Shown here in pieces: positions 24,066 to 37,199 of a stretch of 64,000 bases of DNA (position 1 is the first letter of the stretch; every line of letters begins with the position of its first letter). The translations under genes were made by a program, and so were the position numbers. The notes beneath the pieces were generated by a model that saw only the letters and a list, made by a program, of their open reading frames with translations, had not been told where the DNA came from and made no database searches. Source of the DNA: Turbatrix aceti (Eukaryota; Nematoda; Chromadorea; Rhabditida; Panagrolaimidae); assembly GCA_963969345.1 (NCBI GenBank), contig OZ017769.1, forward strand, positions 9,303,725 to 9,367,724, given 5' to 3'.

Positions 24066-26504
24066 GGATGTGTTTTTGAAGAATTTTATGCTGTGAAAAC
24101 TTTTTTTAAGTTGGCGTGAAAAATTTGGAATTTTTAAACGTTTTTTTTACTAAATTGCAAGTTTTTATACCAAAAATAATGAATTTGACGATCAAAGAAT
24201 ATCGATTTTCATCCGTGATAATTTTTGGCACTTTTACGTTTTATTGTCAAACCGATTTTTTTAAAGTATAATAAGCCATTTCAATTTAAAATTTCAATTT
24301 TTTTTATTTTCGATTACAGTTTTTTATTTTTCAGTTTATTTTTTATGCCGTGAAAACTTTTTTTTGAATAAAATAGGAGTTTTACGGCTGAAATTGACAA
24401 ATATAAAATCAGAAAGTCAGATTGATGATCATAAAAACGTAATTATTCATCCAATGCCAAATTAATTCATCCAAAATAAAAAAAAGAGTTTTTACAAATT
24501 TGTTGCTCTCGACAAAAATTCAACTGAAGGCACGCGCACACGCACACACCCGTCAAGATCGATGGCACTTAAGTCGGTGACGAGTCCTTAATCGCTTAAT
24601 CCACTTGCTTCTTGGGTCTTGATCTCGTGAACAATACATAGCCCCGCACGACTCTCGAGCATCTGCCTTGGCATCGGGGTTGTTGTATGTAGTGCCAATT
24701 ACTGTACATCTACAAAAATCATCTTTTGTTGGCACAAATAACATGTTTGGTCGAGGTCGGACAGCGGGAGGCGGCTAACACCTGCGATTCAAAAAAAACC
24801 AAACGGGCAAAAAATCTGTCGTCGATTGGATTAAGAATCCCCTCCTCGGTCTGTTTTCTGAAGTGGAGTCATCTGTTGCCCACCTTTCTCTGCCAAAAAC
24901 ATATTACCACACGTTTTTGCGGTGGAAGATGGCTTCCTAATCTCGTAATTGAACAGCATCATCATCATGACTCCTGCTGCCGTGCCCGGCTGCTCTGCTG
25001 CTGTGTTGATCGGCCACTTACTTGCTATGCCGTTTTGTGCGAGGAAGAAGAAGAAAAAAAAGATTATCCCAACCGTCTGTTGGCATATCACAGATTTTGT
25101 TTGGACCTGAGTGAGACCTGTTGAAATACATGTTGGCGCAAGGTGGCTTTGACGGGACAGGCACCGTCTGAGTGAATGAGCCGCCACCACCGCATTAATA
25201 CCAAATCAAGCTTCAGAACGATAAAGGACAAAAAGCAGGGGAAAGGGCAACTACAACGACAGCCACTGCCCCCAGGCAATATTGTCTGGTTTGTTGACAG
25301 GGCACATGGGCCGGAAACGACTCGACAAATCATTTTTTTGTGACAAAAGAGGTGTACGTACTTTTTTATTTGTTTGTCTCATAAATAGTTTTTTTTTTGT
25401 TTTTTTTTGCCAAATTTTATCTGTGTTAACATGGTAATTAATTTTTTATATTCTCATTCATGAGATTTTAAATATGCCGAGTTCATCTTTTTTTTACGGT
25501 AAAAAGTTGATTTTTTGACTTTGACTGACTGCTGCCATAAAAAAAAAGTAAAGTATGATAGTTTCCGGGGTTTTTGGGCACCTCGGCTATTATCCTACTC
25601 ACAATTTTTTTTCTTCTGTTAGAGGACAAAAAAAGTATTAGATAGAACAAAAAAGCGACCGAGACCAGAAGTTGCGTGCGTGTTACGGCAATCGACTTTG
25701 AAGTGCCGATGACAGGCCACACGAATCCCCCGAGGACGACGGGAGTTATATTGTGTACCAGTAGTTAGTCAACTTCAAGGAAGACAAATTGGAGAGATGT
25801 GTGGACGCTTCCTCATTTTCATGATGCCACGGTTGCGGTTGCGGTTGGCACGGTTTTTTTGGCACCTTAAAGTGCATTTTGTTCTTATGATATTTTTTTC
25901 TGTGATTTTTTTTTACGTTTCAAAATTAATTTTTTTTTGCAACTTTAAAAAATTTGTGTTGAACGTTGAAACGTTATTTATTTCCACTTTACTTTACGAT
26001 ATGCTATTTACTCATAATAGCTAATGAGAGCAATGCACTCAAAAATACATATCTTCCTTGATCCCAGTGGCCCAGTCAAACGGCAGGTGGCGGGCGAACG
26101 CTCTTTGTTTTTTTTATCTTCGACCTGTCTCAGGTGATTTCATCTCATGTGCTCCGGGCTCTCCTGTCACCTCATCCGCGACCGCCATTTGATCGGCCCA
26201 AAGTCTCATTTTTGTTGGAAAAAACAATTTTTTTGTGCATGCGTTCGTTATTTTTTTGACTGATTCTCAATGCAGTGAAATTTGTTTTAACAAACAACAT
26301 TTTTAAGGCACCAAAAAATATCTGTCAAAAGTGTACTTTCCGGCATTTTTTAAAAAGGTTTAAAAACAAAGTTTATCGTTTTTTGACCTCAAAATGGCAT
26401 TTAAAAAAATATTGAATTTTTAACCGAAAATGACATTTTTTGGAGGGGACATGCTTTTTTGTTGCGTACCACTTTGCCCTGTCTGGTCCATTACCGACCA
26501 AGTC
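24066..26504. other. Intergenic, nothing recognised
   Basis: A/T-rich sequence alternates with mixed sequence. A CA-rich simple repeat lies at 24533-24550. No exon, promoter or RNA gene could be supported. Confidence 0.4.
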
Positions 26505-26612
26505 CATGATTTTTATTTATTTATTTATTTCACCATTACTCAGTGGTTAGTTATCATTAGACCAGATGTTAGGAGGCACAAATGATGTCCACGTAGGTGT
26601 AAATGTCTCAGT
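26505..26612. repeat. ATTT microsatellite plus LINE-associated tail
   Basis: Several ATTT units are followed by about 80 bp (from CACCATTACTCAGTGG to GTAAATGTCTC) that match 49059-49160 almost base for base. There they adjoin a reverse-transcriptase remnant. This is probably the terminal part of a dispersed element. Confidence 0.65.
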
Positions 26613-27756
26613 CCATGATTTAGTGCCCGTTTATTGCCCATCCTTCATCATTTTTCAAGTGCCACAATGCAAAAAACAACAACAACAAAGAATTTTTTTG
26701 GCTTTAAAAAAGTTGCCCGACTTGAATTTCATATCCCACCGCTGCGAAAAAAACAAACAAAAGCTAAAGAAATGCAACACCAACGCAAAAAACATCTTCA
26801 ACAGAAGCGAATTTGTCACAGATCAAGCGAACGACCAGCTGTCTGATATGAGCGCTCATGGATGGGGTATTAGAGAAAAAAAAGAAGATAGGACACGCGG
26901 TGACAGGTCGACGACGGCAGCGAGGACGGCGACCGATGGCATGCGTGCTGCCAGATGGAAGGGAGGGGATGGGGACACGTCGGCGGCGGAGTCTTATAAA
27001 TATGCTCCTTCAACTAAATTTCTTCTCTCCTAGAGGCTTATTGTTCTTTCTGTCGTTCGTTGTTCGTTGTTCGTTTTTCGGGGAAAAGGGGAGGGGGGGG
27101 GGTTTCACACATGTTGCCTGCCTCCCGGGCCGATGTGATGTGATGCAAAGCGGGGCGATGCGATGCGGCGTTGATGTGAATGAATGCCGTAAACTTTTCT
27201 TCTTCCTGACGTTTACGGTGATGGTTGGCTGACAGTTTTTCCTTTGTTGGCGCGTTTGAACTGTTTTGGGGTGTCTTTGTGGTTCCTTTCCTATATTTTT
27301 AAGTTTTTGTATTTTTCTGTATTTTTTTGAAAATTATTAAAAACCGCTCACATTTTTTATAACAAAAAAATTCCAAACATGGGATTCATAAAAATCCAGA
27401 AAAAAACACCAGAAGAACTCAGTTTACATTTTTGCATGATTTACAAACTTTGAAATTTCATCCTCCAAAAAAAGGTGTGACTGAACAAACTTGGTCCCAC
27501 TGATCGAGTGACCAACCACCCCACGCATCGTTTAGAAACAAACCGGTGAAATCTGAGCTCCTATAAATTTCACAGTTATGTAGGAAAATATCGGGGATGC
27601 AGCTTTTTCATTTTTCAAAAATCCATTGCGTCACCACCGGGTGCTAATCGTCGGCTTGTCGACATTTGATCATAATTTTTAATCGTAATTTTAAACACAT
27701 ACATATTTTAGATTAAAAAAATGTCTGTTTGCCAGATTGTCAATATTGAAAAAAAA
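26613..27756. other. Intergenic, promoter side of the proteoglycan-like gene
   Basis: No exon was supported. There is a G-run at 27088-27101 and A/T-rich sequence after 27300. Confidence 0.35.
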
Positions 27757-27767
27757 ATTTTTTTCAG
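27757..27767 (+). promoter_or_regulatory. Probable spliced-leader acceptor
   Basis: TTTTTTTTCAG ends at 27767, 31 nt before the ATG at 27799. It would remove the upstream in-frame ATG at 27721 and deliver a start directly followed by a good signal peptide. Confidence 0.5.
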
Positions 27768-27798
27768 TAAAGCGACCTCGATCGACCCACTTTCTGCC

Positions 27799-30700
27799 AT
27801 GGCGCCCAGAAGAATATTTTTCCTGATGCTTCCAATTTTTTTCCTGACCCTTGCCCTCACCCAAGCCGCCCTCCAGTCAGATGCGTGTTACGCGAGATGC
27901 GCAAGATTGCTCAGTCGATCGCTAAAGCGCACAAACACGTCTACAATCAAGCTAGAGAGCCTTGTGAAGTACAACAAACGCATACCGTTTCTCAGCAACG
28001 TCTGCTGGAAGTTTCACGACTTCAGCGACTGCGAACGCCAGTGTCTGGGCCGCAAGAACACGGAAGGCGGCCAGTTGGACACGCTGAGTCGCAACATACA
28101 CCGAAAGTGTCATTTCGTAGATAAGAGTGAGTTGCTACTTTTTTATTGACTTGTCTTCAAGGATTTATTACCTGTCAGATCACAAAGCGAACATCTACTG
28201 CATCCACAAATATCACTCATTCCTCGAAATCAGGTGTTCCACGTTTTTGAAGGAAGCCGTTCGTCTTCGGGGGATTGTTCGTGAAAATGTCAAGAAGAAT
28301 GCTCAGGAAACTTGCAGGTGGGTTTTGGGAGTGCATAAAATTTGATTTGAAAGAATGCAAAAAAAGAAAAAAATATTAAAAAAAAAAATATTTTTGCAGA
28401 AAAAATCCGTGCCAAAAACAAAAAATTTAAATTGTTTAATTTTTTTAAATTACAAATTTAATTTAAATTAAAAAAAAACAGAATAAATTATTTTAAATTT
28501 TATACAAAAAAAATAAATTTTTATAAAAAATAAAAAAAAAATATTTTAATTTTTTTTTTTTAATTTTAAAAGAAGATTTTAATTAAAAATAAAAAATTTC
28601 AAAGTTTGAAAGTTCAAAAAATCTAAGTCAAAAACTGAAAATTCAATTTTTTTTTCAAATTCAAAAACTTCGATTAAATTTTTTTCTAATAATTTTTTTT
28701 TCAAACTCAGTTCAATATTTTTTCAGATACCTCCATTACCACAACATGTGCCTGGCGAATACTGTCATCCACTACTGCCCGACAGCCAAACGCCTTTTCA
28801 ACCGTTTCACGTTCCGCGACTACTTTCTTTCCTTTATCATGCCAGAAAACGACAATGCATTCTCCGACGACTTTTTAGACTACTGCCAGATTCATGACTT
28901 CAACAGGATAGCCCAAGACATGCAGGAAATCACGGCTGTAACACAGGCAAACGAGCTCTTCAACGACGAGTACACAATTTTGACAACCGAGCCACAGTTG
29001 TTGACTTCGACTCCTACAGTCACCACCAATCCTAGAAAAGTCTTTGAATCCGATGAAAGTCTCGAGGACATTCCTCCGGATTTTTTCTATTCATCAGCAA
29101 AGCATGTCACAGGTGATTGGACACCTGGATTCACCCAGACTGAAACATGGACGCCTCGACCGGTGGAGATAAATTTTATCTCCAGCAGCGTGTCTGCTGA
29201 GGATTCTAATAGGGTATCTGATTCAGCATCTGAAGAATTGACTGGAATCACTTTGGATCCTCATGAACTGCTCAGCACGATAATCAAGATTCCAGAAGTT
29301 TTTCCGACACCTCCGTTGTCTACGAATAATGTCTACGATGGATATGATACGGTAGTCGGGGATCCAGAAGCCGCTCTCAGCACTGTACAACTTTCTACCA
29401 CCCAAGTTGATGACGTCGCTGGTATCTCTGACGTCGATGATGACGTCGCTGACGACGTTGTATGGAAAGTCAAAACACTATCTCCGGATGATTATTCTTC
29501 TGCTCAGAAGAATCAGGATGTAGTGACTTCTGTGGACAAAGGGTTGACGCCAGTGGCGGTTGGCGGATACAGCGTGGAAGAAGACGCGGTGACTCTTCCG
29601 ACTTCTGATGATTTGTCTGGTGATGTTTTTGATATTCAGTCTGTTGAGCCAGTCTTTGGAACTACTTCGGGGGAAAATGAAGATACTGAAAGTCAGGATA
29701 CGGTTCCTGACGTCAAAATCAGTACATCTGGGGTTACAAAAATCAAAGTGACCAATGAGGACTTACGGAAAACCACAAAGCCGTCCATAGACTACTATTC
29801 TTCTCCCCCGCAAACTCAGAAACCCAAAAACCAAGAAGTTACACCAGTTTCCATCAGTGGTTACAGTGTCGAAGCTGAAGCAGTGACTCTGCCAACTTCA
29901 GATGATAACCTCTCAAATGACATACCCGCTGATCAATCGATTCCCCCGATTGTGTTGACTACTGATGAAAATTTAGATGTGTCGTACGATTTAATTACTG
30001 CTGCCGCGACTGTGGACACTACATTCAGTCAACGGTCGACATCTGAGGCATCTGAAAAAACGGAAAATCTGGAAACAACGACGTTTAACACGCTAACAAC
30101 TGAAATTGAACCTCCAGGTCAGGGAGCAGCTGAACCGTTACTGCAAGGCAGCAGGGTGCACATTAAACGCATTCTTAAGTACGGCGAAGACAGCGCTGAG
30201 GATCAGAAAGATTCTGCTGAACAAAATAGAAGTGAGTTTTTTGAACAATATTTTTTTTTCCGTCGGGTGAAAAAATTCAAATCGAAAAACCCATTTGAAT
30301 CTGGCAGCTGTCTAATTTGGGTCATAAAAAGTTCGAACAAAACGAGAAAACTTTTTATTTGAGTGTTAATGTGGTTTTAGTAAATCTCTTTTGTTGACAC
30401 AACAAAAGTCATTGATTTCTGCAAAACTTTTTGATCTCGAAATCATTTTGTCTACACTTTCTAAACTTTTGATTCTTTCAGAATCCGACACATACACCTA
30501 TCACGACAACATGCACGTCGTTTTTGATGGTTTGAAATTTTTTTTATAAATTCAAATTAAATTAAATTCAAATTTTTTTGATTTAATTTTTTTTTCCAGC
30601 ACCTCCAGATGAAATGCCATCGGTCCCACCCCTCCACCGAAATCCCTGGATGAAAGGCACAAAACAACCTCCGCCCCCTACGACATCCCTGCCTCCACCT

Positions 30701-30853
30701 AGAACCGCCGGTGCTGTCCTGCGATGGGTGCTCGCCCTCGGCACAATCCTCATCGTCGCGCTTCTCGTCGTGCTTATTTATGTCATCGCTCTCGCCATCG
30801 TGCGGAAATGTTGTCGACGAAAATCGTATACGATTAGCAACACCAGATTGTAA
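27799..30853 (+). CDS. Secreted/single-pass mucin-like proteoglycan candidate (CPG4-like domain)
   Basis: Five exons (27799-28126, 28179-28317, 28727-30231, 30482-30529, 30600-30853) give 757 aa. A signal peptide (about 1-24) leads into a Cys-rich domain (about 29-210) with C-x3-C, NVCWKFHDFSDCERQC and paired later cysteines; this spacing recalls the nematode chondroitin proteoglycan 4 domain, recognised by pattern only. Residues about 215-660 are rich in Thr, Ser, Asp and Glu and contain an internal repeat, GYSVEEDAVTLPTSDD and GYSVEAEAVTLPTSDD. Ser-Gly next to acidic residues (SGENED, LSGDVFD) could carry glycosaminoglycan chains. A proline-rich stem is followed by one membrane span (about 712-741) and a short basic tail starting RKCCRRK. 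Topology suggests a cell-surface protein with a shed or extended ectodomain. Splice phases are consistent throughout. Confidence 0.75.
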
Positions 30854-30917
30854 ATAGCATTCAGGCAGTAAATTGTTACGATAATACACACAGGGAAACA
30901 GACGCCTGGGGGCGGGA

Positions 30918-32626
30918 TCAAATGAGCTTTTCAATCTGGCGCTGGTTTTCGTCGGGGGAGTAGAGGAGGCCGTTGTACAGCTTGTAGAAGCACTCGTGGC
31001 AGTACGGGCGTCGCTCGTGTTCGCGGAAGGTGCCACGGAGGTTGAGCGCCTTCTGGCAGTAGCAGCACATGAAGTGGTACGGGTGGAACTTCTGCGCGCG
31101 CTCTGCGTTGGGCGCGAGCGCGGTGAGGGTGGGGCCGTCGATTTCGCCGCTGCAATACGCGCAGACGGGGATCGCGCCGAGTGGAGGAGATCCGTCGATG
31201 TGAAGCGTCCGGCGGGGAGTCTGCGAACGCGCGCGACGCTTGAGCGACGACGTCTGGGATTCACTGATGTCGACGCCGTAGTCGCGCTTCACCTGTTCGA
31301 CTGTGAAGTTGTCCGGAGGGGCTAAAAATAACATTTTTTTTATTTTAATTTTTAAAACATTTTTTTTAATTTTAAATTTAAAAATAATTTTTTCAATATT
31401 AAAATTTTATAAATAAAATTTTTCAAATTCTAATTTTTAAAACAATTCTACTTTAATTTTTGAAATAAATTCTTTAAAAAAATTTATTTTTTTTTATTTA
31501 CAAAAGAATTTTATTAATAAATTAAAAAAAAATTTTTTTGAATTTCAAAAATTTATTTTTTAATAGATATTTATTTTTTTAGTTTAAATTTTTAAAATTC
31601 ATTGACAACTCACGCTCAAAAGGCGGCTCTTCATGGTCTTGAAGACCGACATCGTCCGGCGCAGGCGTGAGCCGGAGCCGATACTCGACTTCCTCGTGCG
31701 AGACTTTCTTCTCCGGCTTCCTCCGCTTCAAAGATCCTCTCCTCAGAACCTCAGCCGTCGCGTTGACGTCGTAGACCAGAGCAGCCATGGTGTCGTTGAC
31801 GACGTTGTTCCGCTGGTTGTCCTTAACCCTGCCCAGGTCTTTTTTGAGGTCATCGGTTGAGACGCTCTTTAGCCTGATGTTAAGCCAGTCGTCGGATGGC
31901 ACAACACTGATGCGACCGTTGACTTCCATTTCCGTCTGGAAGGTTCGACGCTCGACTTCCATCTCACGCTGTCGACGACGGATGATCTCGGTCGTCTTGT
32001 TGACGTCGTCGACGAGGGCGTTGAGCGTGTCGTGCACGGCTTCCGCGTGGTCGCTGTACCGCGAAGCACGCGATTCCGAGCGGCGGTCGAAGACGGCTGT
32101 CATCCTGTAAAAAAAGTGTTTTTTGGAAAAAATTGAAAATTTTCAAAGACGCGATAGAAAAAGAATAAAAAAAGTCAAAGAACAAAAAAAGAAAAAAATT
32201 GAAGAAAAAAATTTTCAATTTAAAATTGAAATTATTTATGACCATCCAAAAAACCTAATGTTAGTCAAACCATCGACAAATCACCCCAAAAACAACTCAC
32301 TCGGCAAAGGCATACGCCTCGACCTGTCTTCCGCTCCGAAGCATGTTAGAAGACGTCGGAGGTCTTCTACCTCTCTGGGACGACAGGTTCACGGGACTCT
32401 TGACAAGCAATCGACGTTTACACGAGGGACACACGACCAGGACGTAGTTCCGTTCACTCGGAGGCTTAACTGCCGACGTCGAAGGCTGCTGCTCGTCTGG
32501 AAGACCCGCAAATCTCACCGTTGCCATTGATTTGGATCTCCTGGATCGAGCAGATCGCCCGAGGGCATCGATCGTGTCGTCGACGATCCGCTGCACGTCT
32601 CGCCAAGTCGTTTTTCGTGGTTTCAT
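30918..32626 (-). CDS. Single-LIM-domain protein with internal repeats
   Basis: Three exons (32301-32626, 31614-32104, 30918-31321) encode 406 aa ending in TGA. Zinc-binding residues of one C-terminal LIM domain are visible: CAYC at about 325, HPYHFMCCYC, then YCHEC, spanning to about 390. The upstream part is basic and lacks another LIM domain, although an isolated CPSC occurs near residue 77. Two similar segments, at about 132-152 (VHDTLNALVDDVNKTTEIIR) and 210-231 (VNDTMAALVYDVNATAEVLR), form an internal repeat that could be amphipathic helices; a weaker DTIDAL occurs near the N-terminus. LIM domains bind proteins, often at adhesion or actin structures. The start is the first ATG (MKPRKTTW). 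The gene converges on the proteoglycan-like gene with 64 bp between stops. Orthology is unresolved. Confidence 0.85.
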
Positions 32627-34486
32627 TTTTTGGACAGTGCACAGGAGTATAAAAAAAGAAGACACTTGAAGACGACACTCTAGGACATAATATCGAAGAA
32701 AGTATTCAGTGAAGAAGCTCTAAGCTGCTGGAGATCGGTAAAAGCAGGGGTCGTCACCGGTGCAGTCAGCTGAATGCAGCTTGTCCCCCCGTTTACGTGC
32801 ACGTGTGCGTGTATTTGTCCATGTCGGCGGTGATGAGACTATTTACCCACAAAAGAGGGGGTGGACCGCGTCGATTCATATAAATTGACTCAATTTGGGA
32901 TGAAATGAAATTTAATTGACCGGACCGGCGTGGTCGCGTGTCCAGTGGAGACAGAAGGAGGGGATGGGACGGTGGATGACTTGTTGAACTGGATGCGCAC
33001 GGCGGCGCTGGCGCAAAAGCAGGCGGTAACCAAGCAGCGGTATAAGCGTGTGAAAGCGCGCACGCAATCCGGGCAAAGCCGTCGCGAAGGACCCCTACTC
33101 ATCCATCCCTTTGAGTCAACTATACCCCTGAAAGACTGGAAAGAGTTTACGGAAAAGTAAAAATGCGTATTGGCCAAAAAAGTTTTTAGATTACGTAAAA
33201 ACATGCAAAATTAGTAAAATAATTGAAAGTTAGTATTTACAATCAAATTTTTTAACAAAAAAAATCAATCACCTAAAAAATACAAAAAATTGTTAGCATC
33301 GAAAAATCGTTAATGTAAAATCAAAATCACAATTACAAAAACGTAAAGCAGGTCGGTCGATTTTGATGATGATGGCGTACGACCGACCGTTACAAAACAG
33401 CTCCTTTCGATCAAAAACATTACTACACCGCTGCTGCCGCTGCCGCTGCAGTCGACGGATGAATCGTCTCAAGGCAGCAGCAGCAGCAACAGGAACAACA
33501 ACAGCAGCAGCGGACAACAACTTTCTCCCCCGCAGCTGCCTGCGTGCTTGCTTTCTTGCCTCAGGCAGGCAAGGAGGGAGGAATTGCGTCCATTGCAGGA
33601 GGCACACCGCGATCTCGATCAGAGCAATGCGAGAGGAGTGAACAATTGCCACAAGGAATAAATGCATTCCGGTGCCGTGCATACATACATTCGGCTGGTC
33701 TGCTGGATGGACGGATAATTGGGTACATAACAGAGCTGGCAAAATTGATGTGAGCAATGAGAATTGCGTTCGGGGGAAAAATGTACTGGGAGTGATCATT
33801 AGGTTGAAGGTTTTTGATTTTTTTTCATGATGATACTTATGAACAGAAATTTTTTTATGAATCACTTTTGAAACATTTACAGCAAAAAATAGAAAAAATA
33901 TTAAAAACAACAAAATAATATTTATAAAAATTAAAAAAAGTTTTAGATCAGAAAGAACCTTATTTCTGATCTGAAACTGATAAAAGCGTGCACTATAAAA
34001 ATTTTGTAGTCCATAAAAAAGTGATTGCACTTTTAACGTTGAAGTGATAAGAAATGTGTTTGAAGATTGTGGAACGCTTTGGACCACCTGATTTTGACAA
34101 AATAAGTATTTTGACTGGGACAGCTGGAATTTAATTTTAAGTTAAAAATTTGTTTCGGCAGTTTTCAAAAAATTATAAAAAAATTCTGAACATGTGTGTC
34201 TAAGTTTTGAAGTTTGATCTTGTTCATTTGAAATAAAACTCCAAGCCGATCTTGACAACTTGACATACTGGCACAGGTAAAAAATTTACAACATTGTCAT
34301 CTGCTTTGTGTTAACAAAAAATATTCACTGCGAAGTCAGGGATTTTTCCGAGGTCAGTGGTCGGTTGTAATATCGATGGATCATTTCCGAGCATTTCAGA
34401 TTTTTCCGTGAGTGTATCTCAAAAAACCTTCAACATGATTTTCATTTTTTTATTCTCAAAAAAACTGTAGTAAAACAAAATGTTTA
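32627..34486. other. Intergenic with weak ORF and CAG repeat
   Basis: A plus-strand open frame at 32930-33160 (first in-frame ATG at about 32990) has gene-like composition and ends in TAA, but it has no upstream exon, acceptor or known family. CAG/CAA-rich simple sequence lies at 33471-33520. The rest is A/T-rich. Confidence 0.3.
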
Positions 34487-36163
34487 TCAGCGGGCAGCAA
34501 ATGCTCCATAATTATGTGAAACACCAAATTTTCTGGGTACTTGATTATTATTATTTGTAATCTGCTGACAATTGACAACCACGGATTGTCCTTTGGTTTC
34601 CTTGAATCTAGTCCAAAAGTAATACGTGCAGTAGATTTGAATGAAAACCACAAACAGATAAATCTTTGCTCCAAGCAAGGGATCAAGAATGACAAAAAGG
34701 TAATTTCCGACAATGTTAAGCACATTTCTGGTAACCATGATAAGCTGAACGAAGGTGAGCTTGGCGTTGATGGGAACGATGTCCATGGCGATGACCATGA
34801 AAGCAGATCCGGCGCCGGTGATAGGGCAAATAGAGTTGAAAAACATGCTCAGTCCCCCGACAACGACCGACAGCATCGTGGCGCCACCGGCGATGTCGAC
34901 CGTCAGCTGACAGATGCCAAAGAGGATCATGACGATGACGACGTTGATCATGCCGAAGAGGACGACAAAGCGTCGTCCAATGCGCTCGTATAAGACCGGG
35001 GGAATAAAAAAGAGTGGCAGTGAGGCGAGGGCGCTCAGGCCGTAGATCGAGTTGATCACAGAGTTACTCCAGCCGAACCTGACCAGCAGGATGTTGAAGT
35101 TGTAGTTCGCGATCGGAAGATAACAAAGGTAGTTGCTAATCAGTTGGACCAAAATTAGATAGTAGCAAAATCGAAAATGTGGATTTTGTACTGCTTGCAT
35201 AAAATTCAGTTTATGAGTTGTGTCGACTTCGTCGTCAAATTCTGCGAGCTTTTTCGCTAAAAAATAAACAAAATAAACAAAAACTGGCATTTTTTAGAAA
35301 AAAAAGTTTAATCTTATCAATGCTTGAAAAAAATTGAAAAAAAACTGGAAAAAATTTTTAAAAATTAAAAAAAAATTTCCCTTAAAAATGTTCAAAAAAA
35401 TTAAAAATAGTAGTAAAAAAATTAGAAAAAAATTTTTCTGTCAAAAAATGTACAAACCAATGTCAACATCGCTGCCGTGAAACTGTGAAATCGAACGTTT
35501 AATGCACGGAGTCAAACTTTTCTTAGCATGCAGGTACTTGGGAGATTCAGGAAACATGGGAGCAACAACCAAAAAAAACACCGCCATCCCGGCAACAATG
35601 ACAAATGAATACCAAAACATCTCCATTGTCCCAAAAATTTCAGGAACAAATAAAAGCGTAGTACCAGCACAGATCACCATTATGCAACTGGAAATAACTT
35701 CGGTAGAAAATGCCCGCAAATTATCCGGAGCGCATTCGGACAGGTAAAGCTTCGTTACGGTACTTCTGATGGAATCTGCGAGTCCGTGAAAAACCATGGC
35801 AATAAAAAGAAGCTCGAACATGTTCAACAAGCTACTGCAGATGACCAGAAGACAGGCAGAGATGGATAACAGGGGTTTAAGGCAGGCGGCAACCAGGCGT
35901 CTACCGTAACTGTCGATGAGCGGTGTAATAAAAAATGTGCCGACAACGGAAAATGCCAGCGGGATGTTGAGCAGGGTGGCGTAGATAAAACTGATTTGGG
36001 CATCACTGGGCTCGATGGAAAAATGGATAGACATGCTTTCGTTGATGAACTGCTTCAACGGCACGGCCAGGCGTTTGAGCGCGTTGTCGAAGACTTCGAC
36101 AAAACCACCGAGGATTCCGTAGCACAGCAGTGTTAGGAACAGCGTTCGACTTGGTACTTTCAT
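34487..36163 (-). CDS. Sugar-transporter-like MFS protein 1 of 5
   Basis: Two exons (35458-36163, 34487-35256) encode 491 aa with twelve hydrophobic spans. MFS sugar-porter marks are IDSYGRR after span 2, YLSECAP near span 4, PESPKYL at the end of the N-half, YERIGRR in the C-half and ETKGQS after the last span. These fit SLC2/GLUT-type facilitators; substrate is unknown. The start MKVPSRTLF aligns with the other four copies, and the phase-1 intron falls at the same codon in all five. This is the most diverged member and has lost the GGGGAF motif before span 10 (here GAGSAF). It lacks the TCTTATCA element found upstream of copies 2-5, though TGATAA occurs at 36341. Confidence 0.88.
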
Positions 36164-37199
36164 CTCGTCTTTTTGGCTCTCTACCTCTGTGTTATAACGT
36201 TTGTTGCAGGGTTTTATGCAACAAAGGAACCCCACTTATCACAAAACTGTTGGTTTAGAGTCTCCTAGGTTTATTTTTGCATGCGTCGGCGAGTTTTAAA
36301 CAATCAGTGCTGCAACAGGAACGCTTTTTGTCTCAATCAGTGATAAAGGTTCCATTGTTTAAAATTAAAAAAAAAATTGGGAACAGAAAATTATGATTGC
36401 AAAAACACTTTTTCGAACCTTATTAGTCCATTGTAGAATGAATGCATGATAATATTAAACAATTTATTTTACCCAACCATGTGTTTTCTTGTTAGACAAT
36501 TGTTTTTATTTTGCATATAGAAGCTGATGCTTTTCTTATTACAATTATTGCAATTGTTTTTCCGTTGAACAGAAAAAATATGAATTTTTGACGCACGAAA
36601 AACAAAAAGTACAATATTTTTATTCAAAAAAAATAGTTTCAAATTTGTTTTCTAGTTTTTTTGTAAATTTGCAACGGCTTTCATGATGAGCTGCATGGTG
36701 AGATTTTCTGCCTCAATTGTAAGCAAATGTAGACCAAAAGTCTGACTCGTCAGATTTTTTATCAAGTTCCGAGATGCAACAAAACTTCCTGGATCCTTTT
36801 GTCCAACTCCATTAAACTTATCACAGGTTTTATTGGGGTCCAAAGAATCATGTGCACACTTATCATTGAAAAAGGTTTGAGCTCTCGTGTGTCATGCGAG
36901 TGGATGCGTTCAAAATAAACTAAAGAGAAAATTGAAGACAAAAGAATTCTGTTTTGGTGAAAATACAACAATTGATATAATAGTAAATATACATTACCAC
37001 GGTTTGTACGGTTGGTATACGCGGATACGGTGCGGCACAATCGAATGAGCGGGTGCCGCAATTTGGCTTGCGGACAGCCTCAATTTTCAGGCCGCGACCC
37101 GTTTACCAAGAGATTTAAAAAAATCATTTAGTTAATCAAAATCTGCACATTAATCAAAATTCTCATTTATTTTGTACACAATGCAGAACCACATTTTTT
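36164..37199. other. Intergenic with a possible decayed exon
   Basis: On the minus strand a frame from about 36885 to 36652 reads NDKCAHDSLDPNKTCDKF and later NLTSQTFGLHLL before TAG. Two cysteines and N-glycosylation sites suggest a piece of a secreted protein. An in-frame stop lies upstream and no clear first exon exists, so it is probably a remnant. Confidence 0.25.

Noticed and set aside
27721..27798. Upstream ATG for the proteoglycan-like protein
   Set aside because: It would place 26 polar residues before the signal peptide, and a strong acceptor lies between it and the ATG at 27799.
32930..33160. Plus-strand frame with gene-like composition
   Set aside because: It opens at GTG, with no ATG until about residue 21, no acceptor and no neighbouring exon; not called as a gene.
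35458..36235. Longer MFS 1 start 24 codons upstream
   Set aside because: It starts at GTG and the extra residues are absent from the other four copies; MKVPSRT aligns with the family start.
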